This document shows, piece after piece, positions 22,395-32,825 of a stretch of DNA of 64,000 bases; the stretch's first letter is position 1, and every line of letters starts with the position of its first letter. The DNA lies in contig LVLI01000173.1 of the NCBI GenBank assembly GCA_001687465.1, positions 1 to 64,000 of the forward strand. Direction: 5' to 3'. The position numbers were made by a program, and so were the translations under genes. The DNA is from Halocafeteria seosinensis (lineage: Eukaryota; Sar; Bigyra; Bicosoecida). The notes beneath the pieces are model-generated. The model saw only the letters and a program-made list of their open reading frames with translations, was not told where the DNA came from and did not search any database.

Positions 22395-22898
22395 ATTGGT
22401 GGCTCTGAAACAGAGGGTTCAGACGTGTGAAACCGTATGTCGGGCGGTGGGGGTTGACATCATAATTCTAACCAACTTACAACCACACTGTGCGACATTG
22501 GGAGATGCTTGAGGCTGATATTCGTCGGATCCAATACATTGTACGAACTAGATCTGTGGGAACCTTTTCTCTTTCTTTGTACCAACCATCCCATCAACAT
22601 CATCAGTAGTTCACACCTACAACAGCCGTGTGGTAAGCCAGGATTTCCTCGTGAACTTCACGTGAAGGTCGTTTGACATAGGGTGTGTAGTACACTGTGT
22701 ACATGTGGGTAAACTTTGTATGCTTGCATTGGCTTTATGCTTTCAAGTAATCAGATTGACAATATATCCCAATGAGTCAACGAACGAAATACTCGCTTAG
22801 AGTAGCTGGAACACAGAGGATCAGTGGAAGCTCATTCGTATTCTTGTCATATTGGGTGTTGTTTGATGCGGAGACAACTTGAGACAGGAGTATTAGCA
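22395..22898. other. Intergenic region
   Basis: Promoter side of the VOC gene and 3' side of the 579-residue gene, both on the minus strand. No RNA, repeat or coding feature was recognised. Confidence 0.4.
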
Positions 22899-24638
22899 CT
22901 ACGCGTTCTCTACATGCACGGCACTGCCATGGGATTCAGGAGATTGTGTGCTCTTCTTTTCAGTGCCGTCAAGCGGAAAGTTACCACCGTAGGCACTATT
23001 GATACTGGGCGAGAGTCTTGATTGATGAGACTTGCTTTCCAATAGAAAGCGGTTAAATGTGTCCGAAAAATGGTGGTATCCTGCGCCCCCATCTTCTAGT
23101 CGACCTTTTGAGGCACGAAAGTTAATCTGCCCAATGTTGAATGGGATGTCCTCGTAGGACCCTTCGAAGCCAGCCTGAAGATCAATTGTAGCGGTAGAAG
23201 GACTGAAGAAACAGAAAAAAATCTTGGACAGACACCAGTAAAGCGGGCTGCCACAGCAATCGGAGAATACCATCATGTCACCACGCAGTCTCAAAGCTTC
23301 CATTTGAGCCAGCGGTGCCCACAAGAACATTCTCTCTCTAGAACGGAAAGGCCAACTCGAACACCCGTTAGAGATTTTCTGGATTGACAAAATTCTGTGT
23401 GTGGTAAGGATTAAAGTCTGATCTCGCCGCCGAGGACGCCAAGCGCACGTGGCCAATTTGACGATCTGCTGCACAAAATAAGGGTCACCCATGGAAACGA
23501 GCGCCAGCATGGGGAACAGACGCAAAAAGGTATTTGTGTTGTAAAGTTGCTGTGATTCGGTAATAGAGCAAATTTGTTCATCATCCCACAACTCCATTTC
23601 AGATTGAATGTCCTTGAGCTTCTCTGAACTCACAGGCAGGGCGCTTTCATTTGGTGCCTCGAGCATCTTCTGTGTCTTCGAAGCTCTTTCGAGGCAGGTT
23701 ATAAAGTGGTAGAATGATTGTTGATGGCGTTCAGGAATAAGTGCTGTCCACGGCCATAAACCGGACATCACCGGTTCAAATCTGAGTGCCCCAAAGGAAG
23801 TTTCGATGTCCATAGAATAACCGTAGTCTCCGGTCGGATCCCTGATCAACAGTCCACTACCCACGTCTCCGAAGTAGTACATCGTCATTGACAGTTCATA
23901 GGTATGACCGCTCCCATTGAATTCGGAAACGCTAATGCCACGCTGAGAGGTCAATATCAACGCATTTTGTGTGACGAATCGTTTTTTACAACTGGCTGTA
24001 GGAACGAATAAGCATTCTCGCCAGCTCATGCGCGGTTGAATTGGCAACGCATTAATCAGCATCTCATGTGAAGCTAACGGAATCTTCCAGTTACTGATCT
24101 GCACTCTTTCATCTTCTTTCTTTGGTATGAGAGGAGTTTCTAAAGCTTCTTGCAAGCTAGAACTCTCCAACACTCTGAAGTTCTCAGCAAATGGTTCTGA
24201 TGTTGCGAGGGCGGCAGGATCTGCTTTGCTCTCTGCAATACCTTGGGCAAGCATAATTAGTTCGCTCCAGGCTTCACCGGATTCTTTGTGATAAGCGTCT
24301 ACCCAATCATCATTTCTGGATGATACGATGTCGATGGAGAGGTTCCCTTGTGCCGGTACCAGACCGGGATCCGGCTTTGCTTCGTACGCAACCCCAGCGG
24401 ATATCAGGTGCACAGTGAACCTCAACAACTCGAACGCCGTCTTCAGTGCGCTCTCGATATTATCCTCAATAGAATAAAACGTGAGCTTCCCCGTCAAGTA
24501 TAAAAACTTCAAACAATTTCCTGCCCGCTGAATAGCTTTTTCTTCGCTCAAGGCCTTATCGAGAAATCCAGAGCGATCCCACTCCGGCGTATCCTTGCCT
24601 TGCAAAGCACCAGATTCCGTTATCGCTGAAAGTAGCAT
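22899..24638 (-). CDS. Orphan 579-residue protein
   Basis: A single 1740-bp open frame from an ATG, with gene-like amino-acid composition throughout. It is not recognised as any family. Visible features are an N-terminal helical region (residues about 30-110), two resembling segments FVTQNALILTSQRGISVSEF (about 220) and QTLILTTHRILSIQKI (about 400), and a hydrophobic Cys/Trp/Phe-rich stretch near 460-480 (PLYWCLSKIFFCFFSPS). The paired ILT-x-R-I-L/G-S segments look like two copies of one beta-rich fold, possibly PH/GRAM-like, which is inference only. No introns were needed to keep the frame open. Confidence 0.6.
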   Translation of the reverse strand: MLLSAITESGALQGKDTPEWDRSGFLDKALSEEKAIQRAGNCLKFLYLTGKLTFYSIEDNIESALKTAFELLRFTVHLISAGVAYEAKPDPGLVPAQGNLSIDIVSSRNDDWVDAYHKESGEAWSELIMLAQGIAESKADPAALATSEPFAENFRVLESSSLQEALETPLIPKKEDERVQISNWKIPLASHEMLINALPIQPRMSWRECLFVPTASCKKRFVTQNALILTSQRGISVSEFNGSGHTYELSMTMYYFGDVGSGLLIRDPTGDYGYSMDIETSFGALRFEPVMSGLWPWTALIPERHQQSFYHFITCLERASKTQKMLEAPNESALPVSSEKLKDIQSEMELWDDEQICSITESQQLYNTNTFLRLFPMLALVSMGDPYFVQQIVKLATCAWRPRRRDQTLILTTHRILSIQKISNGCSSWPFRSRERMFLWAPLAQMEALRLRGDMMVFSDCCGSPLYWCLSKIFFCFFSPSTATIDLQAGFEGSYEDIPFNIGQINFRASKGRLEDGGAGYHHFSDTFNRFLLESKSHQSRLSPSINSAYGGNFPLDGTEKKSTQSPESHGSAVHVENA

Positions 24639-25172
24639 GGTACAACGTCGGTACTCTTATCGTGTTCAAATGCTAAATGGCTTTGACCTACCATACGAAT
24701 CTTTGAGGGGCGGGCTGGGATATTTAGACCCGAAATACACTCGGAGAATCGCCAATGAAACGAAGCCACAGCAGTCACCTATCGGGAATCGCCTTGTAGC
24801 TTGGAGCATGAGCTGTAGCGGACACAAGCGTTGACATAGGACTGGGATGTTAACCATCGGCGACAACCTACTTGCATGGAGTTCACGTCATCTACGTGGA
24901 TCCAATCCACAGTTGTCCCACTACTGTAGCTGGCTAGCCCTTTTTCACCTTGTCTTTCTCCATCGATGTGGGATTTCCAGTATACTAAACGTCCCTGCGT
25001 GGGGTCAACGCTAATTTTCTATGACGGTAGCTGCTGTAAGGTGAACTCACTCTATCGGTCAACGCTGCCCGTGTTCTCATATTTCCAATGGCCAAAGTCC
25101 TACAGCAGTTACAGCAGTAAACATAACACAAAAACCTGCAATCCGTGGAAGTTGTAAATGAAACCTTCGGGT
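24639..25172. other. Intergenic region
   Basis: 5' flank of the orphan gene. Short frames on both strands show no family resemblance, and no repeat was noted. Confidence 0.35.
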
Positions 25173-25638
25173 TCATTTCAAACTTTCGACCGAAACGTAC
25201 AGGCCGAGAGTCATAATAGAAAACAAGGCCAGTTTCCATGTCGGAATTCCTTCATCAGACTCATACACACGAAACTCGCGGACGATCTTTTCATCTGCAG
25301 TAACAAAGTCCAATTTCAGTAGCTAAAGAGAATCAATCGGCTCCGGTAAGGCGGGGAAGACAAACCTGGTGTCAATTCGAGGCTGAGTAAATCCGGACGG
25401 TTTTCATCAGAAAGCTGTGCCACAGAAGAGGTAGATAATGGATGCAGCAGCACCAAGTATCACCGATAACCAAGCAAACAAGCAGGCAGCAAGCTTCAGC
25501 CCACGGCAACGTTCGCAGTTGGCTCCGTGATGCTGTGCAAGAGAAGAGAATCGTTGGTCGTCTCACCTGGCCCTCAATGTCAACATAGACACGCCCTGCT
25601 TTTTTATCCAAGTGACGGTTTTTGACTGCCTCGGTCAT
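25173..25638 (-). CDS. Small membrane protein, alternative ends possible
   Basis: Exon 1 (25638-25567) reads MTEAVKNRHLDKKAGRVYVD and four more residues to a GTGAGA donor. After a 34-nt gap, a CACAG acceptor opens exon 2 at 25532, continuing in phase to a hydrophobic helix (AACLFAWLSVILGAAASIIY) and a stop at 25407. That gives 65 residues with one membrane span. A second ending is possible: a GTGATA donor after FAWLS and a TTTAG acceptor near 25327 would replace the helix end with an extension reading VTADEKIVREFRVYE and a second hydrophobic helix (LALFSIMTLGLYVSV), stopping at 25173. The first intron would be unusually short for this window. The family is unknown. Confidence 0.4.
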
Positions 25639-25931
25639 GACTACACCAAATCAGGACTTTGTTGTTGTCCAATAATATTTGTAACCGTTAGTCTTTATCT
25701 ATCGTTAGTCCAACGGCTTCGTTTCGCTACCAATTCAGCAGCTTACTTGTCGAGCCTCAACACCAACGTTCCAAGAAATGCTCCACATGTGGATTTGCTT
25801 TGGTTGGGGCAGTATCTTTCTCCGCAACAGTTCCGCGGTTGCGTTGGGCTCCGGCACCATCAGGGTCGATGACCGCCGATCTGGCCCGGCAGATCATTAA
25901 TCCGCCGGGCCTGGCTACACGGGACACTGGA

Positions 25932-26390
25932 AGTGTTCTGCGGTTGGTACCTGAACCCCGTGAAGCATCATTCCCGCCGCGAACTCCACAGCCTCAGGTC
26001 CGGGTCTGAGTATTCAGCGATGACCGGACAGGGACGTTGGAGAAATTTCATCCCATGGTTTCGGTGCTGTGCGGACTTGCTGAATAAGGCGCCGGGATAT
26101 GAGTTTACTCTTGTTAAATTCATCGGAAGGATACAGCGCTTAGATTGGAGCAGATCCCATTAAATGAACCTATAATGCCATGTTGGTGTTACATATTCTT
26201 CTTTACAGTTGAACGGTTGGAGGGTACCGGCGCTGATCTATCCCGGGTCCAGTCCAAGATCGCGGAATCCCCGCCAGAGCGGAACTCAAATTGTCTACAA
26301 CCAGTCACGAATTGTTCTGCGGTTGGTANCTGAATNCCGTGAAGCATCATTCCCGCCGCGAACTCCACAAGTCAGGATCCCTCCCCAGCC
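25932..26390. repeat. Direct repeat pair with two ambiguous bases
   Basis: GTTCTGCGGTTGGTACC and the following approximately 45 bp (through CCCGCCGCGAACTCCACA) occur at 25932-25990 and again at 26312-26370. The second copy contains the only two N bases in the window (26329 and 26336), which the first copy reads as C. The region also has short GC-rich palindromic words. It is probably a dispersed element, with coding potential unrecognised. Confidence 0.65.
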
Positions 26391-26689
26391 TTGGTTTGTG
26401 CGGGCACGCCACCTACACCGAGCCCGTCGCAGCTCCACCCTGTGGAGAGAAGGCTCATGTCTCGAGTACGCATACACTGCTGTGTCACCCTACTCCAGCT
26501 ACTCAGCGGCAGCAGTAATGACCAAATTAAACTTGCTCAATGATTGAATGAGCATTTACTCTTGGTGAAGTCTTTGTGGGACGGTTCTCCCTTGATTTCT
26601 CCATCTATACACATCTTGAATTGAAAAATTGTACATTGTATTGTATCACCATGTAGAGGCTACGCCTCTGACCGTGGGGGCAAGGAACA

Positions 26690-27240
26690 CACACACACAA
26701 ATGTGACAGATAGCCCACCGGCCGGGGAATTGACCGCATCCTCTTAACGAGGAGCGGTATACGCCCGTGTTAAGCAGCGACGGGCCCGCTGTTCCTGCAG
26801 CCTTGCTGACATGCGCCGTGAGGGAACACAACACTGGTTTTGCTCAGGAGGCATCGGAGGAGGAGCCATGCCTGCGCCCACGATGTCAGGGGTACCGTCA
26901 AGGCTCAGTCGGGCACAGCGATGCCGACGCCAGGACCGGTTGCCGCAGTGCAGGCAGGATTAAGTGTTGGTCCAGACGCAACAGTTATGACCAATGACAA
27001 GCCACCACCTGACGCGGGAGGTGGCTGCCCAGGAGTTCCGTCCACCTCAGTTTCGTCAACATAGCCCAGATTGAAGTACATCTCCTGCTCGAGGTCGAAG
27101 AAGGTGCGGCTGCCCAGGTCTTTCTGAAGCCACGAAACCGGTTCCCACGTCCGTGCTGCCTCTGGGTAGCCCTTCCAGTGGACGAGGATCCGCTTGTCGT
27201 GGAGCCTGAAGTCGATAAACCTCTCGATATCATCTACCGT
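26690..27240 (-). mobile_element. Chromodomain-bearing retroelement end, copy 1
   Basis: Minus-strand reading from about 27240 gives a chromodomain: HTVDDIERFIDFRLHDKRIL, VHWKGYPEAARTWEPVSWL, then FFDLEQEMYFNLGYVD. This matches the Y-hydrophobic-V-K-W-KGY...TWEP signature of chromodomains at the C-terminus of Ty3-type integrases. Its downstream non-coding part ends in the terminal word AACGAGGAGCGGTATACGCC, shared with copies near 47.1 and 48.8 kb. No integrase core was found here. Confidence 0.65.
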
Positions 27241-27279
27241 GTGCGTAGCTCTAGGCGGCCAGTGACTAGTCTAAGCAAG

Positions 27280-27800
27280 AGGAACCACTACCCATCGGGT
27301 TGTTTGACGCGGTCTTAGCCAAGCGGTCGGCAGCCGAGTTTGAAGCCCTGCGTATGAACCTAATCTCTGCGCTCCTCACCATTGGGAGGTTCTTAAGGTT
27401 GAACCATTCAGTCCGTGCCCCCTCGAAGAGCGGGATGAGCTTGTCCTTGCGACACTGGGCTTCGCCATTCATGTGATCCACCATCGTTTGTGAGTCGCAT
27501 TCCATGCGGACGTCCACCGGGGCTGGTAACTCACTTGGGGATGCGTCAAGCGCATCAAAGACCAGTTTCAATCCCAGCAGCAGGCCTTCGTATTCGGCTT
27601 CGTTGTTAGTCTTGTGTGGCCCTGCGTACTGGAATAAGCCATTGACACTTCTGGTATCTAGGAACCTTGTAAGTAAACGTACTGGCTTGAGAGGCCTAAC
27701 TGGAGTTTAGTACCAGCTGCTCAACCCTGTAGCATACAGCCCCAGCTCCCGCGTGCCCTGGGTTGCCCTTGGAAGCGCCATCGGTCTGGCAAAGTAGGCC
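27280..27800 (-). pseudogene. RNase H domain of a retroelement, one stop
   Basis: All four RNase HI blocks read in order on the minus strand: TDGASKGNPGHAGAGAV (first Asp), TNNEAEYEGLLLGLKLVFDA (Glu), MECDSQTMVDHMNG (second Asp) and RRASNSAADRLAKTA (last Asp). A TAG after the first block interrupts the frame. It lies directly upstream of the chromodomain in the same orientation, without an integrase between, so either two elements are juxtaposed or the integrase was deleted. Confidence 0.75.
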
Positions 27801-28036
27801 TTCGAAGGCATCCGTAACACACACGCACTAGCTATTTACGCCAGGAACTGTGTTCCTTAGGACCTTAGGTTGCATAGGTGCATGCGGTGAGACTCAGACC
27901 CGCCGGTGACATTGTAGTCTGACGTATCGTTTATATTATTATGGGCTAAGTACCAAAGTAGAAGTAGAACTACATGTAGTTTCGGCGAGTTGTCAACTCG
28001 CTCGGCAACTGTGGAGTTGGATTGGTACAGGTAACA

Positions 28037-28574
28037 TCAAGTTGCTAATGCACGTGTACGTAAAATGGGATAACTGGAGTTAGCTTTTGTTTTTTCTAAT
28101 ACATAGTCTTCCTTTACGGTACACAATGGCCAGCGAAACAAGTATGCCCGCGGGAAGTGCCCATGCGTCATGTACGCCATGTCGGGTACGTGATTCCACG
28201 CTGTATATGTATCAATAATACGCCTCGGAAGCACCTCCGCGCGGCACTGCTCCAAGCCGGAGGGGTTATAGGCTATGTCAAAAGCAAAAGTGTACCAAGC
28301 TTGGTAGCTGGATTGAGTTTTGCTGGGATCTTCGCCGCCAGCGGAGGCATGGTTGATACAGGGTACTGCAAATACGGACATCAGCTCGCTTTCGCTGAGA
28401 GGTACGGTCGGTATCACAATGCTTGAAGAGTTGACACATCGACCGAATGAAGACGTAAATTCTCCGCAGTGCTGCTCTGTTGGCGACTATGGCCCTCGAT
28501 TCCTGAAGACCAAGCACCAAGAAAGTGATGCCCGCTGTGCTCTTGACAGGAATTAGGGGCTCTGAGCGGCGCAT
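28037..28574 (-). other. Unassigned coding-like stretch
   Basis: Two overlapping minus-strand frames look protein-like. The longer (28417-28037) contains SYQAWYTFAFDIAYNPSGLE, CRAEVLPRRIIDTYTAWNHV and a downstream aromatic-rich segment, but starts only with GTG, implying an upstream exon. A possible 5' exon frame begins at 28574. No family is recognised and no splice pair could be fixed. It could be a decayed or multi-exon gene. Confidence 0.3.
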
Positions 28575-28831
28575 ACCAAGGCCAGAAAGCGATGGAGTGG
28601 ATGGACAGCGAATAAGGAATTGATTTTTAGGAAGCTACAGAAGGAAAATACCATGGTCGAAGCGAACGTCCCCGTTCATTCTCATTCAACTTCCCTACTC
28701 TGTTCACTGAGTTCGCGATTGGGAGCTGTGCGAATACGCTTTGCCAGGATTTCCATGTCAGTATGCAAGCAAGTGACATTTATGACGGAAGCATGTACAG
28801 AGTCTCAACCTCTGTAACAATTGAGCACAAA

Positions 28832-30438
28832 CTACTTGGCAGGGCCGAAGAGCTTTCCATGCATGCTTTCCACTGGTAGTGTTCGACGTTTCATTTCCAC
28901 CCATCCTTTGATGAGATGATGTGCGACCGCAAATGGTCCTGGGATCGACCATTGGGCTTCGTCCTTGTCCGGTAGTCCCGTTGAATCCTTGCTTCTCTGT
29001 ACCATCTGTTCAGCGTCTTTCCAATCGATCCATTTCGCCAATTCTATCTCACTAGGGGATTCCACTATACTACAGCTGCTTGCTTTTCCGATACATCCAA
29101 TCATTACTGCAACGTTGCAGAAAATAGCAATGAGATGGGAAACGCAACACCAATTGTTTAGTGTTCGCTTACGTTGCCCAAAAGCCGCTCCCCTTGGTAA
29201 AGGCCAAGGCTGCGAAGAATAGTACTGCACTGTATTCACCGCAATTCCAGCCTCTTCTTCCACTTCCCGCCGCACCGCATCCTCGAGTGTTTCTCCTGGT
29301 TCTACGAATCCCGCAAGACAAGAGATGAATCCTTTTGGATGTTTGTGTCCTCTTCCAAGCAAAATCTTATCTGAGAAGCGTGTAATACGTGGCAACCGAG
29401 CTTGGCTAGACGCGCAGAATCCATAGAGACGTACCCTCACTGGGATGTTCAACAGCCATGATGACAACTGGGTCCGTTCGAGGATATAACGGAATATCAG
29501 TTAAGCTTTTTCGTTTTGTTCCTGCAGGTTAAGCGCACAACGATAGAGTGCCCAAACCTAACGACTATCAACAAACACATTATCGCTTACCTCCTTCCAG
29601 CAATACTGTTCGGCTCCCATCATGGCCACAATATCTAGATTGAGCGTGCCACGCTAGAAACCCTCGAGACTGCAAGAAGACTAGGATTCCAGACGTTGGT
29701 GCTGCAACGCATGTCTCCCAGAGTTGTCTTACTGACCATACTGAAAACTGCTAAATCGTGCTGCTGCTCTTCAGTGGTAGCTTTGACTAGAAACTTCCTA
29801 CCTTCCACAAACGAAGCATGATCACTTATCGAAATGCCATATCGTTTCAAGTTCTCAAACACCCATTCCTCGGATATCTTTGTTCCATCTGCGTGAAACC
29901 GAGAACTCAATTCCACAGCAATTACTGGGTGGCCTCGCTTCACCTGCCTGTATTATAGATTAGATCATTTTGTGCGAGATGGCAACTCTTCTTTTCAAGA
30001 GACTTACTTCCCAAGGACCACGAAGTCCATCGCAGCTGGGTCATTTTCTTTGAGCAGTTCGCTGATCCCCAGACTCTCCAACGTCTGCTTCGCCGGTAAG
30101 TAAGCCAAGTGCACCGACCCTCCGGCTTCCTTCGAGCTGACCGCCAAAGGTTTCAAATTGTTGAACAAGAGGACTTCCGCATCTTGTGAGTCATCAAAGA
30201 GACTGGAAAAGAACCTTAGTTCCTTACGTTGTCCAGCACCTTGTCTATCAATGGCATTATGCGATCCACTGAATGGGATCGTAGGACCTCCAGGGAGAGA
30301 TGACGCCATAGCTGCCTGGGATTGACTGTAGTGTGTGAGTGTTCGATGGAACTGTCTTGAGGGACGTGAATTCAACTGAAAAATTCTTGAGATGTTCCGT
30401 GGGAACTGCAATCTATGACGTGGTGGCAGGCACGACAT
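28832..30438 (-). CDS. NUDIX NADH pyrophosphatase (NUDT12/NudC family), 426 aa
   Basis: Six exons (30438-30008, 29947-29742, 29680-29591, 29521-29441, 29370-29173, 29106-28832) give a phase-consistent frame. The second exon could instead end at 29733. The NUDIX box at residues about 290-312 (GFVEPGETLEDAVRREVEEE) is complete, and the NADH-pyrophosphatase signature SQPWPLP follows. The preceding segments RGFLAWH, YPRTDPVVIMAVEH and LLGRGHKHPKG match the NudC/NUDT12 order. Family members cleave NADH (and NAD-capped RNA) to NMNH and AMP. The zinc-ribbon region keeps only one Cys (RYCGHDG). The first 40 residues are rich in Arg/Ser and free of acidic residues, like an organelle transit peptide. 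There is no C-terminal SKL. Confidence 0.88.
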
Positions 30439-30751
30439 GAGGGCAAAAGACCTGGATTATTTGGGCCACGGAAGGTGATGCATCGAGTCGTTTTGTGATA
30501 CACCACTATACTACAGGATTAATGATGTTATTGGAGGTATGGTCAAATCGCCATTTGATTGGTATACTACCAAAAGCTAATAGTATCAGTATAATACTAC
30601 AAGTAAGTTACCAACCACTACCCCGTGGATGCGTCAACTTCAATGGCGCCTCCCAAGAACCCTATCCGGTTCGTCATGTGATATTTTGAATGTTTGGGAG
30701 AAGAAGTCTAGCAAGTAACGGAAGATACCGTCGACGGCCACAATTTCAACA
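30439..30751. other. Intergenic region
   Basis: Promoter side of the NADH pyrophosphatase gene and 3' side of the kinase gene. Nothing else was recognised. Confidence 0.4.
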
Positions 30752-32190
30752 TCATTGTTCGTCGTCGTCGTCATCCTCATCCGATTGGTTAGCGCGCTCA
30801 TCGTTGCCTAGTTCTTCAGCCACTTCATCCATGACCTCTTTCTTGTCTTCTGGGGCCCCACTATCGCTAGGTGCGCCAGAGAAATCCCAGGTAGTACCAG
30901 GCACACATTCTTCCTCTGTGGGGAATGTAATCGTGTATGCAGAGTAACCGGTCGGTTTTTCCTTCAGGGTCGCTGCGTTGTCGTTGCTAACAGTAGGAAT
31001 CTGAACAAAGAACAACCAAACACAGCATGATATACTAGCCATAACACGGATGACATAATGAATACGCAATACGTACAATAGGTAAAAACTCATCTCTAAA
31101 CCGTTCTAACTTAGGAGCTCCGCGAATGAACTTGTCCTGGAGCAGTTCGCGAGCGGATGGTCTGTTGGAGGCATCCTTCACCAGACATCGCGCAACGAAG
31201 TTTTTGAATCTGGAACTGAACTTCGGAGTATTTTTGCCCGATGGTGTTTCGTAACTCTCTAATGTCGGTGGAGCTTCGCGTATAGTCTTTATCAACACTT
31301 GCATCGGAGCATACTTGCTGTACGGCGCGTACCCGCGCGCCAGTTCAAAAGCGGTAATACCCAGTGACCAGATATCTGCTTTCTCGTTATATCCTTTACT
31401 CTGCTCCATCACCTCGGGAGCCATCCAACAAGGAGTCCCAACAAATGTATCCCGTTCTCCATCTTTTCGAGCGGTACCATCATTCAGCCATCCCGCGACT
31501 CCAAAGTCTCCCAGCTGGATGCTGCCTGATGAGCTAACAAGTATGTTGCCTGCTTTCACGTCCCTGTGTATCTGTTTACTCTCGTGCAAGTATTCGAGGC
31601 CTTGTAGAGTTTCCTTCAAAATTACTTGAATCCATTCTTCCTGGAATAACAACAAATACTTATGAAAAGCCAGGGAAAGATTATTTCTTAATATGCATAT
31701 GCGCACATACAGCCAAGCCTTCATGTTCGTCGATCTTCTTGAGTTTCCGAAGCGAACGAAGCATGTAAAAACACGAGCCTGTTCAAAACGAAACAAGTAG
31801 AAGAGCAATCAAACTTGGGAGACCAATTTGCACACAAAATTCAAACGAACAGAACTCACCTTTATCCATCAAAGGCATCACCAGCCACAAAAAGGTGTCC
31901 ACAACAAAGCAACAGTGCAGTTCGAGCACATTTTTGTGACGGCACATTTTCATTGTGCGAACCTCAGCTTGAATGTCTTCCATTGCCGTGTTGAGTTTCT
32001 CGAGCGAAATTATCTTAACTGCTACCCAGGCATCCTTCTTTTCGCATCGCGCCTTCCACACTTTGGCAAACGCACCTTGGCCAATCTCATCTTTGAGGTC
32101 ATACTCCTTGGGGTCGGTCGGCCATGTATTGCCCGGGCTAGCTGTATGCACTGCTGGGGGATTTTGCTGTGGATCCGGAGAAGCTGCCAT
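30752..32190 (-). CDS. OSR1/SPAK-like STE20 protein kinase (403 aa)
   Basis: Four exons (32190-31860, 31778-31711, 31640-31077, 31000-30752) give a continuous kinase domain. Landmarks in order are the Gly loop GQGAFAKVWKA, VAVKII (ATP Lys), LWLVMPLMDKGS, GLEYLHESKQIHRDVKAGNI, DFGVAGW, TFVGTPCWMAPEVMEQSKGY and ADIWSLGITAFELA. The MAPEVMEQ-x-x-GY and THE-LETY blocks point to the OSR1/SPAK/Fray branch (ion-transport and stress signalling kinases). The acidic tail ends in an Asp run. The C-terminal CCT docking domain of animal OSR1 is not visible, so substrate recruitment may differ. An in-frame upstream ATG (32265) would add 25 residues. Confidence 0.9.
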
Positions 32191-32825
32191 CTTGTTCTCC
32201 AGAGTTCTAGAGCCTGTATAATGCTTGAGAATCCGTGAATTTGACACAATACCTAGGCTTGCCAAGAGCTATTCGTGCCTAGAACGTCATGTTAGCGCCA
32301 CGTCTGTTCAATCCAGTGATCCATATATCAGTACCAATGCCTAAACGAAGCTAAACCGCTATCGTGGGGTGTATACGTCCGTGCATACACTATATTTATG
32401 GTAAACCGCGGCGTGGCCACACGGAAGGAAAACAACACGGGAGATCTAAGAGAAACAAAAAAGGTCTGGAAAATGGAACGCCTTCAACTTGACGACCCTC
32501 CCACTCTATCGCGCTATCACACTCCAGTCTCGATCTCCTTGTTGCCAACGAGTACCAAGACACGACATTGGTTAGTTTCTGCCTTCGATGCGATTGACTT
32601 GTGGTAGAATGATACCTGCATAAAGAAGCAATAGCTTGGGAAGGGGACAGATGCGGAAAGTCTTGTACTTCCCGTATTTTCACTTCGGGAAGTTTGTGAA
32701 GATGGCGATGCCCTTTAAAATACAAAGACGTGTATACGCCAGTATGTACTCCGATTCGTTGCTGGATAGTTAGATGATTGTGTTATTCAGTAGTTCTTGT
32801 TGGTTGTGGGGCGAGCGGAAGAACC
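32191..32825. promoter_or_regulatory. Bidirectional promoter region, kinase and RABGGTB
   Basis: The starts of two divergently transcribed conserved genes lie 635 bp apart, so both promoters should be here. No other gene was seen and no specific motif is asserted. Confidence 0.4.

Noticed and set aside
28620-28817. Plus-strand frame whose start resembles the VOC gene start (ATGGTCGAAGCGAA)
   Set aside because: Only 14 bases match and the following sequence is unrelated; a chance similarity is sufficient.
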